Source: Streptomyces oryzae | GTDB lineage: Bacteria > Actinomycetota > Actinomycetes > Streptomycetales > Streptomycetaceae | DNA: 64,000 nt | Direction: 5' to 3' | Assembly (NCBI RefSeq): GCF_017676365.1 | Contig: NZ_JADKMA010000005.1 | Coordinates: 29,628-93,627 of the forward strand | Shown: piece after piece, positions 42,918 to 50,976 of the stretch | How the letters are laid out: every line of letters starts with the position of its first letter | Position numbering within the stretch: position 1 is the first letter of the stretch | Translations under genes and position numbers: made by a program | The notes under the pieces: model-generated | Told to the model about the DNA's origin: nothing | What the model saw: only the letters and a program-made list of their open reading frames with translations | Databases searched by the model: none

Positions 42918-43352
42918 ATGAGCGCACCCGACCCCGAGCTGAAGAAGGAACTCGACGCGACTGTGCAGACGCGCCGGGAACTGGGCCCCGAGTACGAGGA
43001 CGAGCTGCTGGACTCCTTCCTGGAAAAGGTGGAGCAGCGGCTGGACAACGTCGTCGACAAGCGGGTGCGCCGCCAACTGGCCGAGCAGCAGATGGTGGTC
43101 GCACGAGGCGGCAACCCCGGCACCCGGCAGGAGCAGCCGCCGCACGGTCTGCCGCATGGTCTGCCGGACGGTCTCGGCGCCCGGCTGGGCCTCGCGGTGG
43201 CCTCCCTGGTGCTGGCGATCCCGCTCTCGGCGATAGCCGTGGCCAACGCGGGGCTGACCGGTCTGGTCACCTGCTGGGCAGGCATCGTCGCGGTCAACGC
43301 ACTCCAGGCCAGCCGCTCCTGGTTCTCCCGCGGTGGACGGGACGCGGATTAG
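42918..43352 (+). CDS. Conserved actinobacterial membrane protein, unknown function
   Basis: 144 aa from ATG 42918. The acidic N-terminal half is helical with ELGPEYEDELLDSFLEKVEQRLDNVVDKRVRRQLAEQQ, then a His/Pro/Gly linker (HGLPHGLPDGLG), then two membrane helices (LGLAVASLVLAIPLSAIAVANAG and TGLVTCWAGIVAVNAL). No Shine-Dalgarno is seen. A TACTGT hexamer 7 nt before the ATG could be a -10 element, so the transcript may be leaderless. I recognise the general layout from other Streptomyces but know no function. Confidence 0.78.
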   Translation: MSAPDPELKKELDATVQTRRELGPEYEDELLDSFLEKVEQRLDNVVDKRVRRQLAEQQMVVARGGNPGTRQEQPPHGLPHGLPDGLGARLGLAVASLVLAIPLSAIAVANAGLTGLVTCWAGIVAVNALQASRSWFSRGGRDAD

Positions 43353-43353
43353 A

Positions 43354-43411
43354 GCTTGCCCGGCGGATCCGGCCCGCCCTGCACCGGGTACGCGGGATCC
43401 GATGGGCAAGC
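43354..43411. terminator. Long-loop inverted repeat between convergent genes
   Basis: GCTTGCCCGGCGGATCC (43354-43370) and GGATCCGATGGGCAAGC (43395-43411) are complementary except for two bases, around a 24-nt loop. It lies between the membrane protein gene and cystathionine beta-synthase. Confidence 0.7.
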
Positions 43412-43421
43412 CCTCTTGGCG

Positions 43422-44810
43422 CTAGCGGCCCTCGTGCGCCAGGAACGCCAGCAGGTCCTGCCGGCTCACCACTCCGCTCGGCTTGCCCTCCGCGAGCACG
43501 ATCGCCGCATCGGCCCCCTCCAGCACGGCCATCAGGTCGGCCACGCTCTCGCCCGCACCCACGTGCGGCAGCGGCGCACTCATGTGCTTGTCCAGCGGGT
43601 CGTCCAGGGAGGCCCGCTGGGCGAACAGCGCGTCGAGCAGCTCCCGTTCGACCACGGAGCCGATCACCTCGGCGGCCATCACATCCGGGTGCCCGGCGCC
43701 GCGCTTGACGACGGGCATCTGCGAGACGCCGTATTCACGCAGCACCTCGATGGCCTCGCCCACCTTCTCCTCCGGGTGCATGTGGACGAGTGAGGGGATC
43801 GGGCCCTCCTTGAACCGCAGCACCTCACCGACCCGCGCCCCGGTGGTGCCGCCCTCCTCCAGGAACCCGTAGTCGTTCATCCATTCGTCGTTGAAGATCT
43901 TGCTCAGATAGCCGCGCCCGCCGTCCGGCAGCAGCACGACCACCACGTCGTCCGGCCCGAGCCGCTTGGCCACCTCCAGCGCGCCGACCACGGCCATCCC
44001 GCAGGAGCCACCGACCAGCAGGCCCTCCTCCTTGGCCAGCCGCCGCGTCATCTGGAAGGAGTCCTTGTCGGAGACGGCCACGATCTCGTCGGTGATGTCC
44101 CGGTCGTAGGCGTCGGGCCAGAAGTCCTCGCCCACCCCCTCGACCAGATACGGCCGGCCCGAACCGCCCGAGTAGACCGAGCCTTCCGGGTCGGCGCCCA
44201 CGATCCGCACCCGGCCGCCGCTGACCTCTTTCAGGTATCGCCCGGTGCCGCTGATGGTGCCGCCGGTGCCGATGCCCGCCACGAAGTGGGTGATCCGGCC
44301 ACCGGTCTGCTCCCACAGCTCCGGGCCGGTCGTTTCGTAGTGCGAGCGGGGGTTGTTGGGGTTGCTGTACTGATCGGGCTTCCAGGCGCCCGGGGTTTCG
44401 CGTACCAGCCTGTCGGAAACGTTGTAGTAAGAGTCGGGATGTTCGGGATCGACGGCCGTTGGGCAGACCACGACCTCGGCTCCGTAGGCCCGCAGCACAT
44501 TGATCTTGTCCATGGAGACCTTGTCGGGGCAGACGAAGAGGCAGCGGTACCCCTTCTGCTGCGCCACGATGGCCAGTCCGACACCGGTATTGCCCGAGGT
44601 GGGCTCCACGATCACCCCGCCGGGCCGCAGTTCACCCGACTCCTCCGCCGCCTCGATCATGCGCAGCGCGATCCGGTCCTTCACGGAACCGCCTGGGTTG
44701 AAGTACTCGACCTTGGCAAGGACGGTGGCCTGAATGCCGTCCGTGACACTGTTGAGCTTGAGCAGCGGGGTGTTTCCGACAAGCTCGATCATCGACTCGT
44801 GATACTGCAC
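43422..44810 (-). CDS. Cystathionine beta-synthase (PLP domain plus CBS pair)
   Basis: 462 aa from GTG 44810, with GGAGA upstream. PLP domain (about 1-320): GNTPLLKL, the Schiff-base Lys in FNPGGSVKDRIALRM, PTSGNTGVGLAIVAQQKGYRC (substrate loop) and GIGTGGTISGTG (phosphate loop). The C-terminal part has two CBS modules (HPEEKVGEAIEVLREYGVSQMPVV, LPHVGAGESVADLMAVLEGAD), which bind adenosyl compounds and regulate the enzyme. It condenses serine with homocysteine to cystathionine in transsulfuration. Without the heme domain of animal enzymes, as expected. Confidence 0.93.
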   Translation of the reverse strand: MQYHESMIELVGNTPLLKLNSVTDGIQATVLAKVEYFNPGGSVKDRIALRMIEAAEESGELRPGGVIVEPTSGNTGVGLAIVAQQKGYRCLFVCPDKVSMDKINVLRAYGAEVVVCPTAVDPEHPDSYYNVSDRLVRETPGAWKPDQYSNPNNPRSHYETTGPELWEQTGGRITHFVAGIGTGGTISGTGRYLKEVSGGRVRIVGADPEGSVYSGGSGRPYLVEGVGEDFWPDAYDRDITDEIVAVSDKDSFQMTRRLAKEEGLLVGGSCGMAVVGALEVAKRLGPDDVVVVLLPDGGRGYLSKIFNDEWMNDYGFLEEGGTTGARVGEVLRFKEGPIPSLVHMHPEEKVGEAIEVLREYGVSQMPVVKRGAGHPDVMAAEVIGSVVERELLDALFAQRASLDDPLDKHMSAPLPHVGAGESVADLMAVLEGADAAIVLAEGKPSGVVSRQDLLAFLAHEGR

Positions 44811-45161
44811 CGTGGTCTCCGCGCATAGTCGTAGTCGCAGGGCCGCGGGGTTCGCGAGCCCGTCCCGACAGCCTATGGGCAACACGTGCACACCTCAGGT
44901 GCGTTGCAGGGCGGGCCGCACGGGGCAACACAGTCTTGGAGGTTGCGAGCCCCGGCGCACGGCCCGGCGGTGCGCACCCGGCGCACGTCGGTCCGGAACG
45001 GAACCCACAGACCAGGAACGCATACGCACACCTCATGAACAGACGGATGTACCGGACATATCGCCCAGCGTATCGCCCGAAACTCCAACCCCAAACAGCC
45101 ACGAACCCCCCATGAAAACCAGAACCGGTGGGCTCGAAAACTCGGGAGGCGGAACAGGACA
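44811..45161. promoter_or_regulatory. Intergenic region, divergent promoters
   Basis: 350 bp between cystathionine beta-synthase and the SGNH hydrolase gene. I see no gene. It contains an 11-bp palindrome, CACCTCAGGTG, near 44891, and an AT-richer stretch at 45020-45120 likely to hold the hydrolase promoter. No operator could be assigned. Confidence 0.5.
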
Positions 45162-46202
45162 ATGCCGATGTCGAAGGCGTCGAGCGCGAGAGTAGCCCGG
45201 CGGATCGCGACCGCGGCCGCCTATGGAAGCGGCGGGCTCGGCCTGGTCGGTGGAGCGGCGGTCGGGCTGCTCTTCACCGAGCTCCAGCTGGCGAAACGTC
45301 ATATCGGCGGCTCCGAGGACGAGCCACCCAAGGCCGACGGTCTGTACGGCAGCGCCTTCGGCAGGCTCTACTCAGGAGGGCCGCTGCGCCTCGCCTTCCT
45401 CGGCGACTCGACGGCCGCGGGCCAGGGTGTGCACCGGCCGCGCCAGACCCCGGGAGCGCTGCTGGCCTCGGCGCTCGCCGCCATCGCCGAACGCCCCGTC
45501 GAACTGCGCAACGTGGCGCTCTCCGGCGCCATGTCCGACGACCTGGAGCGGCAGATCACCCTGCTGCTCAGCGAGCGGGAGCTGTCCGAGTCGCCGGACG
45601 TGTGCGTCATCATGGTCGGCGCCAACGACGTCACCCACCGGATGCCCCCGGCCCGCTCCGTGCGCTATCTCTCGGACGCGGTAGCGCGGCTGCGTACGGC
45701 CGGCTGCGAGGTGGTGGTCGGCACCTGCCCCGACCTGGGCAGCGTGGAGCCCGTCGGACAGCCGCTGCGCTGGATCGCGCGGCGGCTGTCGCGTCAGCTG
45801 GCCGCGGCCCAGACCATCGCCGTCGTCGAGGAGGGCGGCCGGACGGTGTCGCTGGGTGATCTGCTGGGGCCCGAGTTCTCGGCGAACCCGCGCGAGCTGT
45901 TCGGCCCGGACAACTATCACCCCTCCGCGGAGGGGTACGCCACCGCCGCGATGGCCATACTGCCCACGCTGTGCGCGGCGCTGGGGCTGTGGCCGACCGA
46001 GGACGAGCGTCCGGACGCCCGGCGCCGCGAGGGCATCCTGCCGGTGGCCCGCGCCGCGGCGGAGGCTGCCGCGGAGGGCGGCACCGAGGTTGCCGGGATG
46101 CGGGGGCCCTGGGCGCTGCTCAAGCACCGGCGGCGGCGCAGGCTGCCCCCTCCCGAAGAGGCCCGCCCCAAACCCCCCGAGGGCATCCCCGAAACCCGGT
46201 GA
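45162..46202 (+). CDS. SGNH/GDSL hydrolase, membrane-anchored
   Basis: 346 aa. A basic N-terminus with a hydrophobic helix (TAAAYGSGGLGLVGGAAVGLLF, about 17-38) suggests a membrane anchor or uncleaved signal. SGNH blocks: I LAFLGDSTAAGQG (Ser nucleophile), II ALSGAMSDD (Gly), III IMVGANDVTHRM (Asn), V DNYHPSAEGY (Asp-His). It deacylates esters, possibly lipids or acetylated wall sugars. The Arg/Pro-rich C-terminus may be cytoplasmic or disordered. A repeat of the GGGGGTGCCCC type follows the stop. Confidence 0.9.
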   Translation: MPMSKASSARVARRIATAAAYGSGGLGLVGGAAVGLLFTELQLAKRHIGGSEDEPPKADGLYGSAFGRLYSGGPLRLAFLGDSTAAGQGVHRPRQTPGALLASALAAIAERPVELRNVALSGAMSDDLERQITLLLSERELSESPDVCVIMVGANDVTHRMPPARSVRYLSDAVARLRTAGCEVVVGTCPDLGSVEPVGQPLRWIARRLSRQLAAAQTIAVVEEGGRTVSLGDLLGPEFSANPRELFGPDNYHPSAEGYATAAMAILPTLCAALGLWPTEDERPDARRREGILPVARAAAEAAAEGGTEVAGMRGPWALLKHRRRRRLPPPEEARPKPPEGIPETR

Positions 46203-46228
46203 GGGGGTGCCCCGGCCGGGGGAGGGCA
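46203..46228. repeat. Short G-rich repeat (GGGGGTGCCCC family)
   Basis: GGGGGTGCCCCGGCCGGGGG lies directly behind the SGNH hydrolase stop. It resembles the core of the repeats at 25811 and 46885 and could form a terminator hairpin. The rest of the gap up to 46431 shows no gene. Confidence 0.55.
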
Positions 46229-46431
46229 ACGCGGCGAGGCGAAGGAGAGGGAACGTCGCAAGGAGAGGAGAGCGCCGCAAGGAGAGGAAGCTCTTGACCA
46301 CGTCGCGGGAAAAGCAAACGCTTAGAAGAGGCCCGCATCACATCGCCGGGCCCGTGACCCGGACTCTACGGCCGGGTAACTTGCGCTGCGTAGCCGTGGC
46401 GTAGCCACCCGCCGACCCCTCAGGAGCCCTG

Positions 46432-47676
46432 ATGCCCGAAGCAGTGATCGTCTCCGCCGCCCGCTCCCCGATCGGCCGCGCCTTCAAGGGCTCCCTCAAG
46501 GACGTCCGCCCGGACGATCTGACGGCCGAGATCATCAAGGCGGCCCTCGCCAAGGTGCCGGAGCTGGATCCGGCCGACATCGACGACCTGATGCTGGGCT
46601 GCGGCCTCCCCGGCGGTGAGCAGGGCCACAACCTGGGCCGGGTGGTGGCCGTCCAGCTCGGCATGGACCACCTCCCCGGCTGCACCATCACCCGCTACTG
46701 CTCGTCCTCCCTCCAGACGACCCGGATGGCGCTGCACGCGATCAAGGCGGGCGAGGGCGATGTGTTCCTCTCCGCGGGCGTCGAGACGGTCTCCCGCTCG
46801 GTGAAGGGCAGCTCCGACGGGATGCCCGACACCCACAACCCGCTCTTCGCAGAAGCCGAGGCGCGCACCGCGGCCCGCGCCGAGCATGGGGGTACCTCCC
46901 GGCCGGAGGCTGGGGGAGAGGGGTGGACCGACCCGCGCGAGGAGGGGAAGGTCCCGGACGTCTACATCGCCATGGGCCAGACGGCCGAGAACCTGGCCCG
47001 TCACAAGGGCATCACGCGCCGTGAGATGGACGAGTTCGGCGTACGGTCCCAGAACCTCGCCGAGAAGGCCATCGCGGACGGCTTCTGGGAGCGCGAGATC
47101 ACGCCCGTCACCACTCCCGACGGCACGGTGGTCAGCAAGGACGACGGGCCACGCGCCGGTGTGACGCTGGAGGGCGTCGAGGGGCTGAAGCCCGTCTTCC
47201 GCCCCGACGGCATGGTCACAGCGGGTAACTGCTGCCCCCTCAACGACGGCGCCGCAGCGCTCGTCATCATGTCCGACACCAAGGCCCGTGAGCTGGGCCT
47301 CACACCGCTGGCCCGGATCGTCTCGACCGGCGTCTCCGCGCTCTCCCCCGAGATCATGGGCTACGGCCCCGTCGAGGCGAGCAAGCAGGCGCTGGCCCGC
47401 GCCGGCATGTCGATCGGCGACATCGATCTGGTGGAGATCAACGAGGCGTTCGCCGCCCAGGTGATCCCCTCCTACCAGGACCTCGGCATCGACCTGGACA
47501 AGCTCAACGTCAACGGCGGTGCCATCGCCGTGGGTCACCCCTTCGGGATGACCGGCGCCCGCATCACCACGACCCTGCTCAACTCGCTCCAGTGGCATGA
47601 CAAGCAGTTCGGCCTTGAGACCATGTGCGTGGGCGGCGGCCAGGGCATGGCAATGGTGCTGGAGCGGCTGAGCTGA
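46432..47676 (+). CDS. Acetyl-CoA C-acyltransferase (thiolase)
   Basis: 414 aa, ATG start. Thiolase fold with the nucleophile Cys90 in TITRYCSSSLQTTRMA, a substrate loop, EINEAFAAQVIPSYQDL, the catalytic His in GGAIAVGHPFGMTGARI and the second Cys in ETMCVGGGQGMAMVLER. It performs thiolytic cleavage of 3-ketoacyl-CoA in beta-oxidation, or the reverse condensation. Residues about 152-164 (EHGGTSRPEAGGE) come from a Streptomyces-type DNA repeat inserted in frame; it sits in the surface loop region, so the enzyme is probably still active. Confidence 0.93.
   Translation: MPEAVIVSAARSPIGRAFKGSLKDVRPDDLTAEIIKAALAKVPELDPADIDDLMLGCGLPGGEQGHNLGRVVAVQLGMDHLPGCTITRYCSSSLQTTRMALHAIKAGEGDVFLSAGVETVSRSVKGSSDGMPDTHNPLFAEAEARTAARAEHGGTSRPEAGGEGWTDPREEGKVPDVYIAMGQTAENLARHKGITRREMDEFGVRSQNLAEKAIADGFWEREITPVTTPDGTVVSKDDGPRAGVTLEGVEGLKPVFRPDGMVTAGNCCPLNDGAAALVIMSDTKARELGLTPLARIVSTGVSALSPEIMGYGPVEASKQALARAGMSIGDIDLVEINEAFAAQVIPSYQDLGIDLDKLNVNGGAIAVGHPFGMTGARITTTLLNSLQWHDKQFGLETMCVGGGQGMAMVLERLS
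46885..46920. repeat. Intragenic Streptomyces repeat inside the thiolase gene
   Basis: GCATGGGGGTACCTCCCGG followed by CCGGAGGCTGGGGGAGAG: the GGGGGTACCTCCC...GGGGGAG palindromic repeat that is normally intergenic in Streptomyces. Here it is read as codons of the thiolase. The same family is nested at 25811-25844. Confidence 0.8.
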
Positions 47677-47698
47677 CCCACCGAACTCGCCGCACACC

Positions 47699-47717
47699 TT
47701 GTATACGACGTATACAA
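47699..47717. promoter_or_regulatory. Perfect 19-bp palindrome TTGTATAC-GAC-GTATACAA
   Basis: Both 8-bp arms are exact. Position: 22 bp after the thiolase stop, before the next terminator hairpin. The size and AT content fit an operator of a GntR- or TetR-type dimer, but its place behind a gene, with the next start 256 bp away, is unusual. Confidence 0.6.
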
Positions 47718-47730
47718 CGGTGAGACCGAA

Positions 47731-47765
47731 GCGCCCTCAGGATGTGATATACACCCTGAGGGCGC
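47731..47765. terminator. Terminator hairpin with an AT-rich 13-nt loop
   Basis: GCGCCCTCAGG (47731-47741) and CCTGAGGGCGC (47755-47765) pair perfectly. The loop contains GTGATATACAC, itself nearly palindromic and similar to the TATAC core of the palindrome just upstream. Confidence 0.75.
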
Positions 47766-47875
47766 GGCATTCCCGCAGGTCACAGCGGTGCATTCGAGGT
47801 TGGTTCCGGACTTCCCCTGTCCAATTCGGCGGGATTTGCACTACGGTCGAAGAACCTTGAACAACCTGCCTGGCG

Positions 47876-47907
47876 GCGCTGTTGTAGGAATACAGCGCTG
47901 TTGTAGG
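47876..47907. repeat. Direct repeat GCGCTGTTGTAGG, 19-bp period
   Basis: Two exact 13-bp copies at 47876-47888 and 47895-47907, about 65 bp upstream of the GTG at 47973. A regulator or promoter element of that gene is possible. Confidence 0.6.
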
Positions 47908-47972
47908 GACGCAGGGGCAATGACCGGGGGGAACCGCGTCAGGGGACCGAACCGGAACCGGGAGTCAAGTCA

Positions 47973-49055
47973 GTGAGCGCCATATCCCTCATCCTGCTGT
48001 GCGCGGCGGCCGGGGCCACCGCGTTGGGCGGTGCGGCACTGCACACGGCGCGCGGTCTGCGCCGCCAGCTGACGGCGCTGCGCGTCCAGCTGGAAACGGC
48101 ACCGACGGCCGTCCCGGCCACCGCGGTTGCGGCGGCGGTCCCGCGGGCCCGCGACGCCGCCGCGGCCGCCGGGCACACCTGTCGGCACGCCGATGGACAC
48201 GGTACGGACGACGCGCAGCCGGCCGCCGCCTTCGCCCAGGAGATCCGCGCAGCCGTCGCCGCCGCGCTGGCCGACGAGCGCGAGCGCGAACTGGCGGAGG
48301 CCCGCGCTTTCTGGGCCGCCCAGGAGGCCCGCGACGCGAGCCCCGAGACGGGCGCCATGCTGGCCGGCCACGGCACCGAGTACGAGGTGGCACCGGACGA
48401 CCTCGGTGACGAGTTCACCGAGGAGCTGGGCGCGCTGCTCGACACCGACCCCTGCGGGCCGTTCATCCCCCGCCAGCCGGGCCCCGAGGACGGCGACATG
48501 GACATCGAGGTGGATGTGGCCCCGTACGGCCGCGCGGACGACGAGCGCGCAGCGGAAGACCAGCGCGGTACGGACGACGAACTCGGCGCCGCAGCCGACG
48601 CGTCCCGTACCGGTGACGAGGACGACTCCGCCGAGGCGGAGTCCCCGGGGCTGGCCGCCGCCCGGCGCCGCCACCCGTCCCAGCCGGACTACAACCTCAA
48701 CGGCGAGCCGGTCACCCCTGGTGCGGCGCCGTCCCCCACGACCCCCACGGTCACCTTCCACGAGCGCACCGTCGAGCGGCTGGCCGAACTCGCCGATGCC
48801 GGGACGCCGCTGGCCGACGTACGCCCGGGGCCGCTGGGCACGCTGGACGTGTACGTCTTCGAGGACGGTACGACGGTGTGCCTGTCGCCGGGCCATCGGG
48901 CCACCAGCGAGGCGCTGGCCGACGGCATTCGCCGGGGCGAGCCGCCGGTCCTGATGGGCGGCTCCGGTATCGCCGGTTCCTACACGCTCACCTTCGGCTT
49001 CCCCGACGGCAGGACGACCTTCCTGCTGGCCGACCGGGTCATCACGCCCCTGTAG
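47973..49055 (+). CDS. Membrane-anchored protein of unknown function, Streptomyces-type
   Basis: 360 aa, GTG start with GGGAG 8 bp upstream. An N-terminal membrane helix (ISLILLCAAAGATALGGAALHTA, 4-26) is followed by an Ala/Glu/Arg-rich helical region, an acidic low-complexity stretch (about 150-235, DDERAAEDQRGTDDELG), and a compact C-terminal domain (about 265-360) with VTFHERTVERLAELADAGTPLADVRPGPLGTLDVYVFEDGTTVCLSPG. I do not recognise the domain. Nothing nearby suggests a role. Confidence 0.8.
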   Translation: MSAISLILLCAAAGATALGGAALHTARGLRRQLTALRVQLETAPTAVPATAVAAAVPRARDAAAAAGHTCRHADGHGTDDAQPAAAFAQEIRAAVAAALADERERELAEARAFWAAQEARDASPETGAMLAGHGTEYEVAPDDLGDEFTEELGALLDTDPCGPFIPRQPGPEDGDMDIEVDVAPYGRADDERAAEDQRGTDDELGAAADASRTGDEDDSAEAESPGLAAARRRHPSQPDYNLNGEPVTPGAAPSPTTPTVTFHERTVERLAELADAGTPLADVRPGPLGTLDVYVFEDGTTVCLSPGHRATSEALADGIRRGEPPVLMGGSGIAGSYTLTFGFPDGRTTFLLADRVITPL

Positions 49056-49061
49056 GCGGGC

Positions 49062-49080
49062 AGCACTCCGCGGGAGTGCT
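49062..49080. terminator. Short bidirectional terminator
   Basis: AGCACTCC-GCG-GGAGTGCT, perfect 8-bp arms, between convergent genes and touching the stop codon of the leftward one. Confidence 0.8.
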
Positions 49081-49429
49081 AACGCCGAGAAGACCCCCGC
49101 GAGGACAGCGGGGAGCTGTCCAGCAGCTGGAGGGCTTCCCGCAGGGCGGGTTCCGCGACGGTGTCCGGGGCGGTTTCCAGGGCCGCAACCACATCGTGAC
49201 CTGCGACGGCGAGTTGATCACCGACCGCGAAGACACCGGCGTCCGGCAGCACCCGCGACATCCCGCGCTCGGGGAACTCAAGACGCTGGGCCAGCAGCGC
49301 CAACTCCCTCGCGAGCGAGAGCCCTTCCGCGGCGGCCCCCTGCCGCAAGGCGCTCTCCGGGAGGGCACGCAACCGGTCGGCGAGCCGTTCCACGGCGTCG
49401 GTCAGGGGGCGGATATCGAGCCAGGGCAC
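49079..49429 (-). CDS. Conserved Streptomyces hypothetical protein
   Basis: 116 aa, GTG start. All-helical prediction: LTDAVERLADRLRALPESALRQGAAAEGLSLARELALLAQRLEFPE, then VGDQLAVAGHDVVAAL and LREALQLL. No membrane segment or known motif. Codon use is as in neighbours. The predicted helical bundle has Ala/Leu heptads, possibly a dimer. Function unknown. Confidence 0.72.
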   Translation of the reverse strand: MPWLDIRPLTDAVERLADRLRALPESALRQGAAAEGLSLARELALLAQRLEFPERGMSRVLPDAGVFAVGDQLAVAGHDVVAALETAPDTVAEPALREALQLLDSSPLSSRGSSRR

Positions 49430-49543
49430 ACCCCCACCCTATGCGGCCGTGCTGCGGTGCGGCGCCTCCGCACTGTTGCCAACGCCGGAACGCTCAGGCA
49501 ACGTGTCGGCAAGGACTCATTGCAGAAGCGTCCGGAGGCGCCG

Positions 49544-49771
49544 ATGTCCCAAGTCTTCTCCGAAGAGACCCACCGGAACATGCTGTCCCGCATTCCTCAG
49601 TGCACTGGTCGTGAAGTCTCCGAATGGCTCCGCGCGGTCGACGAGGGCCCTGCCCTGCTCCGTTTCGAGGAGAAGGTGAGCTGGCTCCGCGGTGAGCACA
49701 ACCTCGCCTACGGGCACGCCAAAGCCATCATCCACGAGCACGATCTGCGGCGCGCCGCGCGCCACCGCTAG
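49544..49771 (+). CDS. DUF4287-family small protein
   Basis: 75 aa from ATG 49544 with GGAGG at 49534-49538. Helical: FSEETHRNMLSRIPQCTGREVSEWLRAVDEGP, then EKVSWLRGEHNLAYGHAKAIIHEHDLRR, which matches the DUF4287 layout (TGK/REVxEWxxxV...LxxxHxLxxGHAxAIVHE). Function unknown; the family is common in actinobacteria. Confidence 0.82.
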   Translation: MSQVFSEETHRNMLSRIPQCTGREVSEWLRAVDEGPALLRFEEKVSWLRGEHNLAYGHAKAIIHEHDLRRAARHR

Positions 49772-49846
49772 GCCGGGCCTCATCCCCCGGTCCGGCCGGA
49801 CCTGAAGACCCCGAAGACCCTAGGACGCAAAGGACGCGAACACGAC

Positions 49847-49879
49847 GAGGGCCCGGGAGGCCGAGCCTCCCGGGCCCTC
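49847..49879. terminator. Bidirectional terminator, 15-bp stem
   Basis: GAGGGCCCGGGAGGC (49847-49861), CGA loop, GCCTCCCGGGCCCTC (49865-49879): perfect. Between the convergent DUF4287 and Bax-inhibitor genes. Confidence 0.92.
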
Positions 49880-49922
49880 GCGATGCCCGCTGCGGCGGAT
49901 GCCCGCTGCGGGCCTGCGGCGG

Positions 49923-50792
49923 CTAGTTGTCGCCCTGCAGGATGGCGATCAGACGCAGGAACTCCAGGTAGATCCACACCAGGGTCAGCGTCAGACCGAA
50001 GGCGGCGAGCCAGGACTCCTCCTTGGGAGCCCCGTAGGCGATGCCGTCCTCGACCTGCTTGAAGTCCAGCGCCAGGAACAGCGCGCCGAGCACGACGCCG
50101 ATGACGCCGAAGAGGATTCCCAGGCCACCGCTGCGGAAGCCGAGCCCGTCACCGCCACTGAAGGCGGCGAAGAGCAGGTTGACGGCCATGAGCAGCACGA
50201 AGCCGATCGCCGCCGCCATAACGAACCGGTAGAACCGCTGGGTGACGCGGATGACACGGGTCTTGTAGAGCACCAGGACGGCGGTGAAGACCGCCAGCGT
50301 GCCCAGCACCGCCTGCATCGCGGCGCCGTTCACGAACTGGTTGACGTAGTTGCTCAGCGCACCGAGGAAGAGCCCCTCAAAAGCGGCGTACGCAAGGATG
50401 AGTGCGGGCGACGGCTTGCGCTTGAACGCCTGCACGAGCGACAGCACCATCGCCACGAGGCCCGCACCGACGGCGAGCGGCAGCGAAAGCCCGGTGATCC
50501 AGGCGATGGCGGCGGTGACGATGACGAGGCCGAGCGTCATACCCGTACGGGCGACGACATCGTCGATCGTCATCCGCCCGGCGGACGGCGGTGCGGCCGG
50601 CGGCGCATACGGCTGGCCGGGGGCCTGGGTCTGCTGGGCGGTGTACGGACCTGGCTGCTGGCCGTACGGGTTCGCGGCGTAAGGGTTGGTCGCGTAGGGG
50701 TTCCCGGCCTGCGGCGGCTGCTGCTGGAAACCGGCATAGCCGCCCGAGCGGCTGAACCCCCGTCGCGAGAAGACCGGGTTGCTGCTCCTCAT
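49923..50792 (-). CDS. Bax inhibitor-1/YccA-family membrane protein
   Basis: 289 aa from ATG 50792 with GGAGGAGTG. A cytoplasmic N-terminus (1-80) is rich in Pro, Gln and NPYA/NPYG repeats. Seven membrane helices follow, from TGMTLGLVIVTAAIAWITGL to the final WLAAFGLTLTLVWIYLEFLRLIAIL, with EDGIAYGAPKEESW carrying the conserved Asp/Glu pair before the last helix, which in the family acts in pH-dependent ion leak. Function in bacteria is unclear; calcium or stress related. Confidence 0.92.
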   Translation of the reverse strand: MRSSNPVFSRRGFSRSGGYAGFQQQPPQAGNPYATNPYAANPYGQQPGPYTAQQTQAPGQPYAPPAAPPSAGRMTIDDVVARTGMTLGLVIVTAAIAWITGLSLPLAVGAGLVAMVLSLVQAFKRKPSPALILAYAAFEGLFLGALSNYVNQFVNGAAMQAVLGTLAVFTAVLVLYKTRVIRVTQRFYRFVMAAAIGFVLLMAVNLLFAAFSGGDGLGFRSGGLGILFGVIGVVLGALFLALDFKQVEDGIAYGAPKEESWLAAFGLTLTLVWIYLEFLRLIAILQGDN

Positions 50793-50976
50793 CTCACTCC
50801 TCCATGGCCACACTGCGCGGCCTTGCAGTCCAGCGTAATGCGTTAGCAAAAACAGCACGCTAGTGCAGAGTCAAGAACGAGCGAAAGCCGTCTATTGTTC
50901 CACTTCCCCCATGAGAGCCCGGCCTCACCCGGCCGGGCTCTCATCTCGCCCGCGTGAGGGGCGGGAAGACAGCGGG

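Noticed and set aside
43356..43793. Plus-strand frame opposite the 3' end of cystathionine beta-synthase
   Set aside because: Antisense shadow; the minus strand encodes two well-conserved CBS modules there.
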